Part shown: piece by piece, positions 6,961 through 14,058 of the stretch
How positions within the stretch are numbered: position 1 is the stretch's first letter
Layout: the number at the start of each line of letters is the position of its first letter
Assembly (NCBI GenBank): GCA_964470965.1
Contig: CAYYIS010000068.1
Span: forward strand, 1-23,519
Source of the DNA: CAYYIS01 sp964470965
GTDB taxonomy: Bacteria; JAAXHH01; JABIQT01
DNA length: 23,519 nt
Reading direction: 5' to 3'
Made by a program: the position numbers and the translations under genes
Notes under the pieces: generated by a model
Database searches by the model: none
What the model saw: the letters and a program-made list of their open reading frames with translations, nothing else
What the model was told of the DNA's origin: nothing

Positions 6961-7929
6961 ATGCGTCGCATTATTCTGCTACTCGTTATTTTGACCATGC
7001 CGGTGATTGCGGTGGCGGGGATCGCGCTGGCGGTCTTTCTGGCGATCTATCCGGATACGGATCCCCCGCCCAACCTCACGCTCGAAACCACACCGGACAG
7101 CATCGCCCGGGGAGCTTATCTGGCCAATCACGTTTCCGTCTGCGTCGATTGCCATTCCCACAGAAACTGGGCGAATTATTCGGGGCCGGTCAAACCGGGG
7201 ACTGAAGGGCAGGGCGGCGAGAAATTCGGATCCGGTGGTGGTTTAATCGGCGTGGTATATTCTCCCAACATCACATCGGAACATCTCGGCCACTGGACGG
7301 ACGGTGAGATCGCCCGGGCCATCACGAGCGGCATCAGCCGGAACGGAACCGCATTGTCCCCGGTCATGCCTTATTCCGGGTACAACCATCTGGCTGAAGA
7401 AGATTTATACGCCATCATCACCTACATACGAACACTGCGGCCTATTAAATCGCAAGTGCCGGAACGGCGCCTTGATTTCCTGACGGAGATGCTCGTACGC
7501 ATGATGCCGATCCCTTACACAGCGCCGTCACGGCCTGACCCGGCGAATTCGGTTGTATACGGCGCATACCTGGCCTCTATCGCCGGATGCGCCGACTGTC
7601 ACACGCCGAAGGAACGGGGGACACCTGTTCCAGATATGAAAATGGCCGGCGGATTAGAATTTCCTCTACCCGACGGCGGTGTGGTCCGCGCTTCGAACAT
7701 CACACCGGATGCGGCAGAGGGGATCGGCCGCTGGAGCAAGAAGGATTTTGTTGCCCGCTTTAAGTTGTACGAAGATCTGGATCGGCGGAAGATGCCCGTT
7801 CAAGAGGGGCGCAACACCGTGATGCCCTGGACCAGGTATGCAGGCATGTCAGAGAAGGATTTAGAAGCAGTTTTCACATATCTACAGACCGTGACGCCCG
7901 TAAGAAATACGGTAACAACACACCCCTAA
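6961..7929 (+). CDS. Membrane-anchored diheme cytochrome c
   Basis: A 322-residue protein with an N-terminal hydrophobic helix (residues 4-29) that is either a signal anchor or signal peptide, then two cytochrome c domains. Haem-binding CxxCH motifs are Cys61-Val-Asp-Cys-His65 and Cys210-Ala-Asp-Cys-His214. Each domain has a candidate axial methionine further on (VMPYSGYNHL and VMPWTRYAGM). Arrangement and the 'RGAYLA..AxCxxCH' lead-in resemble the cytochrome c subunits or partners of periplasmic alcohol/gluconate-type dehydrogenases. It would carry electrons in the periplasm from an unidentified donor. No dehydrogenase subunit is adjacent. It is co-directional with the NHL gene (5 bases) and the esterase-family gene (10 bases). 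Confidence 0.9.
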   Translation: MRRIILLLVILTMPVIAVAGIALAVFLAIYPDTDPPPNLTLETTPDSIARGAYLANHVSVCVDCHSHRNWANYSGPVKPGTEGQGGEKFGSGGGLIGVVYSPNITSEHLGHWTDGEIARAITSGISRNGTALSPVMPYSGYNHLAEEDLYAIITYIRTLRPIKSQVPERRLDFLTEMLVRMMPIPYTAPSRPDPANSVVYGAYLASIAGCADCHTPKERGTPVPDMKMAGGLEFPLPDGGVVRASNITPDAAEGIGRWSKKDFVARFKLYEDLDRRKMPVQEGRNTVMPWTRYAGMSEKDLEAVFTYLQTVTPVRNTVTTHP

Positions 7930-7939
7930 GGAGTATACC

Positions 7940-8902
7940 ATGCCATTGCTATTTGACATGCCGTTGGAGGAGTTGAAGACCTATCAGGGTATCAATCCGC
8001 GGCCGGATGACTTCGATTTATTCTGGGACGAGGCCCTCGCCGAGATGCAATCGCTGGATCCCGAAGTTGAGATTGTCCCGGCTGAATTCCAGACCCCTTA
8101 TGCCACCTGTTCCCATCTTTACTACACCGGTACCGGCGGAGCTCGGATTCACGCGAAGCTGCTGCAGCCCGTCGATGCCGCGGAGCTGCATCCGGCTGTG
8201 GTCATGTTCCACGGGTATTCGGGGGATTCGGGTGACTGGCTGGACAAGCTCGGCTACGCAGCACTGGGGTACACGGTCGCAGCATTAGACTGTCGCGGAC
8301 AGGGTGGGTTGTCCGAAGATGCGGGCAGTGTACCGGGATGGACTCTTCGGGGACATATCATCCGAGGGCTGGACGGGACGCCGCAACAGCTGATGTACCG
8401 TCATATTTTCCTGGATACGGCACGGCTGGCAGGGATCATAATGGACATGCCGGATGTGGATGCGGAGCGTGTAGGCGCGTACGGCGGTTCCCAGGGTGGG
8501 GCATTGACACTGGCCTGCGCGGCACTGGAACCGCGTATAAAAAGGGCGGCGCCGGTGTTCCCGTTTCTATGTGATTACAGACGTGTATGGAATATCGACC
8601 AGGCAAAGGATGCCTATGCGGAATTGCAGGAGTACTTCAGAAAGTTCGATCCTATGCACGAACGTGAGGAGGATATTTTCAAACGACTCGGATATATTGA
8701 TGTGCAGTATCTGGCACCGAGAATACGTGCCGAGGTGCTCATGGGCGTGGGACTGATGGATACGGTCTGCCCGCCGTCTACACAGTTCGCCGCGTACAAC
8801 AAAATTCCATCAGAAAAATCACTGGCAATTTACCCCGACTACGGCCATGAGGTGCTCCCGGGGCACACGGATCGGATCTTCCAGTTCCTGTCGAAACTTT
8901 GA
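7940..8902 (+). CDS. Acetyl xylan esterase / cephalosporin-C deacetylase family hydrolase (AXE1)
   Basis: A 320-residue alpha/beta hydrolase matching the AXE1 family from end to end: N-terminal PLLFDMPLEELKTYQG, the RGQGG motif, nucleophile Ser184 in GGSQGG, Asp274 in GVGLMDTVCPPS and His303 in YGHEVLPGH. The Asp and His numbers coincide with those I recall for the well-studied Thermotoga enzyme, so the triad looks complete. Family members remove acetyl groups from small acetylated (xylo-)oligosaccharides and, less specifically, cephalosporin C. There is no signal peptide, so it acts in the cytoplasm, probably on imported sugars. It has a strong ribosome-binding site (AAGGAG) and is the last gene of the co-directional run starting at 5,303. 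Confidence 0.92.
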   Translation: MPLLFDMPLEELKTYQGINPRPDDFDLFWDEALAEMQSLDPEVEIVPAEFQTPYATCSHLYYTGTGGARIHAKLLQPVDAAELHPAVVMFHGYSGDSGDWLDKLGYAALGYTVAALDCRGQGGLSEDAGSVPGWTLRGHIIRGLDGTPQQLMYRHIFLDTARLAGIIMDMPDVDAERVGAYGGSQGGALTLACAALEPRIKRAAPVFPFLCDYRRVWNIDQAKDAYAELQEYFRKFDPMHEREEDIFKRLGYIDVQYLAPRIRAEVLMGVGLMDTVCPPSTQFAAYNKIPSEKSLAIYPDYGHEVLPGHTDRIFQFLSKL

Positions 8903-8937
8903 ATCATCACAGCTTCGGTATGATCTACGGATTGCGG

Positions 8938-8966
8938 GCAGGACATGGACTCCTGTGCGGTTTTTT
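8938..8966 (+). terminator. Weak candidate terminator between convergent genes
   Basis: A 5-bp stem (CAGGA 8939-8943 with TCCTG 8951-8955), extendable by one G-U pair, is followed after GCGG by TTTTTT (8961-8966). It lies 36 bases after the esterase-family stop and before the convergent folD. The stem is short, so the call is tentative. Confidence 0.35.
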
Positions 8967-8985
8967 ACCTTGTCAACAACCCCAC

Positions 8986-9855
8986 TCATCCTGATCTGTA
9001 CCGGGCGGCCTCGATCGTATTTTTCAATAGCATTGCCACCGTCATCGGGCCCACGCCGCCTACCCTGGGGGTGACCCAACCGGCCACGTCTGAAACCGAG
9101 GCATCCACATCGCTGAGTAGTCTTTTACCCTTCCGCGTGACACCGGCGCCCACCACCGCGGCGCCCGGCTTCACCATATCTGCCGTGATAAGTCCCGGTG
9201 CTCCCGCCGCAGCAACCAGAATATCGGCCTGTTTCGTGTGAGCCGCCATATCTGGGACACCGGTGTGAATGACGGTGACCGCGGCGTTGCAGTTGGGCCG
9301 CTTGAGAGCGAGAAGCAGTGCCAGGGGGCGTCCGATGGTTAGTCCACGCCCTACGATGACCACGTGTTTTCCTTCTATTGAGACTCCGTAGTGCACCAGC
9401 ATTTCCTGAATGCCAACCGGTGTACACGGCAGCGGACCCGGTGCGCCCATGACCAGGCGGCCCAGGTTGACGGGATGCAGCCCGTCCGCATCTTTCTGTG
9501 GATTCACCGCCAGCAGGGCGGTTTCTTCGTTCAGGCCATCGGGAAGCGGTAACTGTACCAGGTAGGCATCCACCGCCGGGTTGGCGTTCAGCCTATGGAT
9601 GGACTCTTCAAGCCGCTCCTGGGTTGTGTCTGAAGGCAGATGCGTGTGGACGGACGTGATACCGACTTCTTCACACGCCCGGTGCTTCATGGCGATATAG
9701 GTGGCACTGGCCGGATCATCCCCGACAAGAAGGGTACCCAAACCGGGCGTTATGCCCTGCCGTTTCAATGCGGCCGCTTCATTCCTGAGCCGGGCCTGGA
9801 TTTTGTCGGCCAGTTCACGGCCACTCATAATAACAGGCGCTCCGATTGTGCTCAC
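8986..9855 (-). CDS. folD: Bifunctional methylenetetrahydrofolate dehydrogenase / methenyltetrahydrofolate cyclohydrolase
   Basis: A 289-residue protein of normal FolD length. Visible motifs are VGDDPASATYIAMKHRACEE with the catalytic lysine Lys57, VQLPLPDG, CTPVGIQEML and the NAD(P)-binding GKHVVIVGRGLTIGRPLALL. It interconverts 5,10-methylene-, 5,10-methenyl- and 10-formyl-tetrahydrofolate for purine, methionine and one-carbon metabolism in the cytoplasm. The nucleotide-binding segment reads GRGLTIGRP rather than the commoner GRSxxVGxP, a variant also known in other phyla. The start appears to be a GTG at 9,853-9,855, with AAGGG upstream. An ATG nine codons in is a second possibility. It follows the phosphodiesterase gene on the same strand with only 2 bases between stop and start, so the two are co-transcribed. 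Confidence 0.95.
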   Translation of the reverse strand: MSTIGAPVIMSGRELADKIQARLRNEAAALKRQGITPGLGTLLVGDDPASATYIAMKHRACEEVGITSVHTHLPSDTTQERLEESIHRLNANPAVDAYLVQLPLPDGLNEETALLAVNPQKDADGLHPVNLGRLVMGAPGPLPCTPVGIQEMLVHYGVSIEGKHVVIVGRGLTIGRPLALLLALKRPNCNAAVTVIHTGVPDMAAHTKQADILVAAAGAPGLITADMVKPGAAVVGAGVTRKGKRLLSDVDASVSDVAGWVTPRVGGVGPMTVAMLLKNTIEAARYRSG

Positions 9856-9857
9856 GG

Positions 9858-11120
9858 TTAAGGCCCTTTCAATGATTGGTCCGGGTCAAAGAGAATCAAT
9901 GGAATTTCCATCTCTTCAGGGGTCAACCCACCGTGGTGCCCTCTGAACTTCATCTCGAACTTCCCCTTTTCATACCACCAAACGGACTGATGCGCATAGG
10001 GCAAAATCACCAGGTCGCCGACCCGTGACAGGAAAGACTCGACCGGGGTATCGGTGCCGAACAATCCCTCATCGATCAGATGAGAGACGGGATGTACTTC
10101 CGCTACATTGTGCAATCGTGTGCCCAGGAATTCGACCGCGTCGTCCAGCATTCCGTCGTTGATGTAAAGGAACATGTCACGGGGTGAACCGGCTGGTATC
10201 AGCAACTCGTCCCTTCGGTTGGTCTTCAGGAACCGTTCCACACCGCTGAGCTGAGGATCGCGATTCAGGTATATGGTGGTCTCCGGACTCACCTCCACCT
10301 GGCCGTGATCGGTGGTCATCATGAACAGTGTTCTGCCGGTGCGTTTCTCCAACTGCCTCATGAATATCCGCTCCATGATCATAAGGAACGCTTCGATCTC
10401 CGCCGCCAGATGCGGGGACCGGGGACCGTATTGATGGCAGATGTGGTCGATGGGGTCTAAATACAGGAAATAATAAGTGGGTTTATCCTGCTCAGCCAGA
10501 AGCTGCCCCAGTGTTACCAGCGCTTGAGGATACGTGGTGTAGGGAGACACCCGGCTTCCTTTAAGCATGGATTTTGAATACGTGGTGGAAGAATAGGTCC
10601 GGCTTTGAAGCGTGCAGGACCTGATGCCCTCTCCCCGCAGTGTTCTGTACAATGTCTGATTCGGAAAGAGCAGGTTTTTATCGATGTCTACCGAGCCGAC
10701 TGTCTCTCGTTTTTTATCTCCCGCGAAAGAATACAGCAGTGGCGAAAACACGGCATCCAGTTCGGGTTCATAGTATTGCCACTCGAACACATTGCTCTGC
10801 CCGACCGGCAGGCCCGAATGTATGGTGGTCACGTGCGCAGCGGTGGTGGAGGGAAACTGGGAGGTAATCTTCGAAACGACACCGTCCGACTGCATACGCT
10901 GCAGAAACGGTGAACGATCGCAATGTTCCTGCCAGAACCGCCAGCCGAATGCGTCTATGTAAAACAGAATCACGGTGTCGTAAGGAGAGGTTGCAGAGCC
11001 TAGTAAATCCGGAGCGAGGGCAGGCGTTACGGTGTCGGAGAAAAAAGAATGGATGGTCCGAGGAAGGTTGGAAAAACAACGGCCATCGTACTGTGGTAAA
11101 ACAAAAGAGGAATCGAACAT
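9858..11120 (-). CDS. Alkaline-phosphatase-superfamily protein (type I phosphodiesterase/nucleotide pyrophosphatase-like)
   Basis: A 420-residue hydrolase. Zinc-site and nucleophile motifs occur in the order of the nucleotide pyrophosphatase/phosphodiesterase family: Asp56 in LFYIDAFGW, a threonine nucleophile at Thr92/Thr93 in FPSTTAAH, DPIDHICHQYG, MTTDHGQVEV and HHGGLTPEEMEIPLI. It should hydrolyse phosphodiester or phosphomonoester bonds using two metals. The substrate is unknown. No clear signal peptide is present, so it may be cytoplasmic, which is unusual for the superfamily. GGAG precedes the ATG. It is first in a unit with folD, and a minus-strand promoter lies about 50 bases upstream. 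Confidence 0.85.
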   Translation of the reverse strand: MFDSSFVLPQYDGRCFSNLPRTIHSFFSDTVTPALAPDLLGSATSPYDTVILFYIDAFGWRFWQEHCDRSPFLQRMQSDGVVSKITSQFPSTTAAHVTTIHSGLPVGQSNVFEWQYYEPELDAVFSPLLYSFAGDKKRETVGSVDIDKNLLFPNQTLYRTLRGEGIRSCTLQSRTYSSTTYSKSMLKGSRVSPYTTYPQALVTLGQLLAEQDKPTYYFLYLDPIDHICHQYGPRSPHLAAEIEAFLMIMERIFMRQLEKRTGRTLFMMTTDHGQVEVSPETTIYLNRDPQLSGVERFLKTNRRDELLIPAGSPRDMFLYINDGMLDDAVEFLGTRLHNVAEVHPVSHLIDEGLFGTDTPVESFLSRVGDLVILPYAHQSVWWYEKGKFEMKFRGHHGGLTPEEMEIPLILFDPDQSLKGP

Positions 11121-11168
11121 TGACTCCGATCTTCGGTTCGTAAAACGATACGTTTAAACACACCCGTT

Positions 11169-11197
11169 AATAAACGGTGAATGATGAAGGCTGTCAA
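11169..11197 (-). promoter_or_regulatory. Sigma-70-type promoter for the phosphodiesterase-folD unit
   Basis: Minus-strand TTGACA (11192-11197), a 17-base spacer and TTTATT (11169-11174). Initiation near 11,162 gives a leader of about 42 bases to the ATG at 11,120. The -35 is perfect; the -10 matches four of six consensus positions. Confidence 0.5.
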
Positions 11198-11365
11198 GGG
11201 CAGTCTTTCTTAAACCCGCAATAAAAGCGGCAATATTGTTGAAACATTTCCGGCCTTGCCGGCGTATATACTAAACGATTAGTAGAATCTAGCATGTGAA
11301 TCCGTTCCAGTGTTATTCCTGCTAAGATCAAGTCTCAGGCCCCAGGGCGTATATCGGAGGTATTC

Positions 11366-13195
11366 ATGATTGGCCGTGCCGCTTTTGTCGGCATTCTTTC
11401 GGCATTGTATCTGACTGTTATGATGCAATCCCCGGACGCTTTCGCCCAGACCAGGGTGTTGACTGACCCCGTAGGGTGGAGAGGCCATGACGCCGCGGTT
11501 ACGGCCGTTGCTTTTTCGCCGGATGGGCAGTGGATCGCTTCGGCGAGTATGGACCGGACCATCAAACTCTGGAGTACGGACCGGTTTCACGGGCTGGGCA
11601 CCTTCCGTGGGCATGCCGGTCCGGTCTGGTCGCTTTCCTGGTCGCCAGGCGGACTATCGCTCGTATCCGGTAGTGAAGACGGCTCTGTAAAGATCTGGGA
11701 CATCTTCTCCCGGCGCGTCCGACGTTCCCTTCAGGTTTCATCGCCCGTTCTGTCGGTGGCGGTTTCCTCTGATGGGCAGCACATGGCAGCAGGTACAGGT
11801 GAACGGTCCGTGCATGTATGGAACTACAGATCGCCCGGTAGAGCGGAGACGGTGCCCGGACCCACCGATTTGATGGCCGCCATCGGCACCATTCCCGGCA
11901 CCACCACGTTTATTATTCCGAGACCTGGTGCCGGATTTTCGCTGTGGGACGCAGCGCTGGGCGAACCGGTCGGCGCGCTGGACGGCGGCTCTTCTCCCAT
12001 GGCCGTATCCAATGACGGCCGCTGGCTGGCCAGTGGCAGCGGGAAGGATGAATCCATTCGGCTGTGGGACCTAACAAACCGCAAGCTGGCGGCCACCCTC
12101 AACGCTCACACAGGCCTGGTGTCATCCCTAGCTTTCTCACCCGACGCAAGGCGTCTCGTGTCCGGCAGCTGGGATTCCACTGTACGTGTGTGGGATCTGG
12201 TTGGGAAACAACAGGTCGATACGTTCCGGGAGGACTATCCTGTATGGACCGTAGCGTTCAGCCCGGACGGCCAATGGCTGGTGGCCGGCACCGACAACGG
12301 TATTTTGACACGGCGCCGCGTGGAGGCCGCGATGGTGGTGTCATCCGGTGGTCTGACAATCGACAGACCACTTTCTACGCTCGTTGTACCGGACGGAAAC
12401 GTGGATAGAGTGAGGGTATCCAAAGTACACCGTCCCAATGCGCTGGGAGTGATTCTCGGTATAGAAGATTACCGTTATGCGCCTGATGTGACGTTTGCAC
12501 GCAAGGACGCTGCACGCATGCGTGAATATTTCGCCAAAGCCCTGGGGCTGAAGGAGAACAATATCTATTTTCGAACTGATCGTGATGCGACACAGGGTGA
12601 GTTCCGCAAAGTGTTTGATCCGGATCAGGGTTGGCTGGCAAAACGAATTGACCCGGACGAGACCGATATTTTTGTATACTACGTCGGCCATGGTAAACCC
12701 GACATCGCCACCGGCGATTCCTACCTGATGCCGGCCGACAGCGATCCGGACTATCCGGCCACCGGCTATCGACTGGATGAGCTGTACCACAGTCTCGAAC
12801 GTCTGCCCGCCAGGCAGGTGACCGTGATGCTTGACGCCTGTTTCAGCGGTCGCACAGGACGGGGCACGCAGGTCGAGATGCTGCTGGAAGGCACACGCGG
12901 GATCGGTGTGGCGCCTCGGCGAATTGAGGTGGGAGAACGGCTGGTGGTGCTTACCGCCTCGGCCGGCAATCAGGTCAGCTCCAGCTATCCGGAGAAATCC
13001 CATGGACTCTTCACGTACTTCCTAATGCGCGGCCTCAAGGGTGAGGCGGACGCCAACCAGGATCGGGCAGTGACGATGCATGAACTGTACACCTACGTCC
13101 GGTTGCAGGTCACCTCACAGGCCGGACGTCTCGATCGGGAACAAACCCCGGAGTTACGAGGCGATGACATTCACCGTGTAATCGTTCGGTATTAA
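11366..13195 (+). CDS. Secreted WD40 seven-bladed propeller fused to a caspase (peptidase C14) domain
   Basis: A 609-residue protein. A signal peptide spans about residues 1-27 (hydrophobic core, then DAFA/QT). Seven WD40-type repeats cover about residues 36-325; clear units include HDAAVTAVAFSPDGQWIASA and FRGHAGPVWSLSWSPGG, with blades 3 and 4 degenerate. A caspase p20-like domain follows from about residue 355 to the end, with His442 in YYVGHGKPD and Cys492 in LDACFSGRTGRG, the classic His/Cys dyad of clan CD peptidases. Near the C-terminus, ADANQDRAVTMHEL has the spacing of an EF-hand-like calcium loop. It is predicted to act outside the cytoplasm, unlike most described bacterial caspase-like proteins. 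The caspase domain is a gap-free paralogue of the one encoded at 18,080-20,383. GGAGGT lies 4 bases before the ATG. Substrate and role are unknown. Confidence 0.9.
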   Translation: MIGRAAFVGILSALYLTVMMQSPDAFAQTRVLTDPVGWRGHDAAVTAVAFSPDGQWIASASMDRTIKLWSTDRFHGLGTFRGHAGPVWSLSWSPGGLSLVSGSEDGSVKIWDIFSRRVRRSLQVSSPVLSVAVSSDGQHMAAGTGERSVHVWNYRSPGRAETVPGPTDLMAAIGTIPGTTTFIIPRPGAGFSLWDAALGEPVGALDGGSSPMAVSNDGRWLASGSGKDESIRLWDLTNRKLAATLNAHTGLVSSLAFSPDARRLVSGSWDSTVRVWDLVGKQQVDTFREDYPVWTVAFSPDGQWLVAGTDNGILTRRRVEAAMVVSSGGLTIDRPLSTLVVPDGNVDRVRVSKVHRPNALGVILGIEDYRYAPDVTFARKDAARMREYFAKALGLKENNIYFRTDRDATQGEFRKVFDPDQGWLAKRIDPDETDIFVYYVGHGKPDIATGDSYLMPADSDPDYPATGYRLDELYHSLERLPARQVTVMLDACFSGRTGRGTQVEMLLEGTRGIGVAPRRIEVGERLVVLTASAGNQVSSSYPEKSHGLFTYFLMRGLKGEADANQDRAVTMHELYTYVRLQVTSQAGRLDREQTPELRGDDIHRVIVRY

Positions 13196-13220
13196 CGCCC
13201 ACTTATCGAATCTGAGCCAT

Positions 13221-13459
13221 ATGGTCTATCGATTGATATTCTGTTTTTTTGTCCTTGGCCGCTCCGGCTTTAGCTTCTCTTGTTCCGGCAGGTGATCTCC
13301 CACAATCCGCTGGCTGCAGCTCGCCGCAACGGCCGGTCACCAGCCGGTGAGCGGGACGGAATCGACGATCGCGGCCGTGCGGTCTCCGGCGGAATAAATC
13401 TTTATCAGTTGCAGACCGGATCGGTGTTAAAAACCAGGGACACCGTGCTGGTGCGTTAG
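13221..13459 (+). pseudogene. Remnant of a secreted protein with a FlgD-Ig/T9SS-like C-terminal domain
   Basis: From an ATG at 13,221 a 24-codon frame begins like a signal peptide (MVYRLIFCFFVLG) and stops at 13,295. In a second frame, codons to the TAG at 13,457-13,459 read GIDDRGRAVSGGINLYQLQ, followed by TGSVLKTRDTVLVR. This is the hallmark end of the FlgD-Ig-like/type-IX-type C-terminal domain ('DGxDDxGRxVxSGxYxYRLxxG...TRKMxLxR'). The strand just before it (LAATAGHQP) reads in the first frame. A gene therefore appears collapsed by an internal deletion and at least one frameshift, leaving its N-terminal start and C-terminal tail. The final TAG is inside the ribosome-binding region of the PEGA gene. 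Confidence 0.6.
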
Positions 13460-13468
13460 GGGGTTACT

Positions 13469-13918
13469 ATGTCAAAATTAACAACATTTATTACGCTTAT
13501 GTGTCTGCTCACCGCTGAATTCGCGGCATTGTGGCCCACCCCTGTCCATGCTCGGACACGGTCGCGACATCTTGTGATAATTTCTGAGCCGTCAGGAGCG
13601 AGTGTCTACGTGGATAATCGACTGGTGGGGTCTACCCCCTATTCAGGCAGGTTTGATGCGGACAACTACCGGTTACGGGTGTCTCTGGATGAATATAGAG
13701 ACTGGAGGCAGGAGGTCCAGCTTCAGGACGATCGCCGCTTTGTAATCACCCTGGCACGGGGAGCGCAGCCGCAACGCCGAGCTTGGGCCTGGACGTTACT
13801 GGGCCTTGTCGTAGCCGGCGGTGCTGCCATAGGGGCCTACACGGTCATTCGGGACCGGGTAGGATCATCCGCCGGTAATACGGTTGAACTTACCGGGACA
13901 CCGCCCGACCCTCCGTAA
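13469..13918 (+). CDS. PEGA-domain membrane protein
   Basis: A 149-residue protein. A signal-peptide-like hydrophobic stretch (residues 8-28, ending PVHA/RTRS) is followed by a single PEGA domain at about 33-96, shown by LVIISEPSGASVYVDNRLVG and the later TPYSGRF...YRLRVSLDEYRDW core. A C-terminal membrane helix lies at about 108-129 (WTLLGLVVAGGAAIGAYTVI), with a short polar tail. PEGA domains are extracytoplasmic beta-sandwich modules found in surface and signalling proteins. Here it probably sits in the periplasm, anchored by the C-terminal helix. AGGGGG precedes the ATG. It lies between the WD40-caspase gene and uvrB and may belong functionally with the caspase module, although no interaction can be read from sequence. 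Confidence 0.8.
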   Translation: MSKLTTFITLMCLLTAEFAALWPTPVHARTRSRHLVIISEPSGASVYVDNRLVGSTPYSGRFDADNYRLRVSLDEYRDWRQEVQLQDDRRFVITLARGAQPQRRAWAWTLLGLVVAGGAAIGAYTVIRDRVGSSAGNTVELTGTPPDPP

Positions 13919-13966
13919 ACCAAGAGCATTTTCTCCATACTCGCCCTTTTTATCATATGGATCAGG

Positions 13967-13995
13967 TTGATCTTGACCGGTGATTTTGTTATATT
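13967..13995 (+). promoter_or_regulatory. Extended -10 promoter for uvrB
   Basis: TTGATC (13967-13972), a 17-base spacer and TATATT (13990-13995), with TG one base upstream of the -10 (TGtTATATT), an extended -10 element. Initiation near 14,002 gives a leader of about 57 bases to the uvrB ATG. Confidence 0.55.
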
Positions 13996-13998
13996 GAA

Positions 13999-14028
13999 TG
14001 TGACAAAACACGGCACATTGGTGTCACA
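13999..14028 (+). repeat. Inverted repeat at the uvrB transcription start
   Basis: TGTGACA (13999-14005) and TGTCACA (14022-14028) are perfect 7-base inverted arms separated by 16 bases. The repeat begins at the predicted start of transcription, so it could be an operator or a leader hairpin. It does not match the LexA box types I know (CTGT-N8-ACAG or GAAC-N4-GTTC). Confidence 0.35.
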
Positions 14029-14058
14029 GATTCGGTTACGAGTGTTGAAGGAATTCCT

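Noticed and set aside
11239..11288. Promoter for the WD40-caspase gene from TTGAAA with TATACT or TAGAAT
   Set aside because: Spacers are 20 bases or more and no alternative -35 fits, so no promoter could be supported. The gene may need an activator or another sigma factor.
12341..13003. 220-codon minus-strand frame opposite the WD40-caspase gene
   Set aside because: It is antisense to the conserved caspase domain, and a similar shadow occurs opposite the paralogous domain at 19,913-20,494. It is explained by codon bias of the real strand.
13205..13250. Terminator after the WD40-caspase gene using the CCATATGG palindrome and the T7 run
   Set aside because: The stem needs a bulge and G-U pairs, and the T-run is several bases away. 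The T-run also falls within the signal-like start of the decayed gene.
13999..14028. CRP-like binding site (TGTGA...TCACA)
   Set aside because: The arms are 16 bases apart, whereas the CRP site needs a 6-base spacer. Listed only as an inverted repeat.
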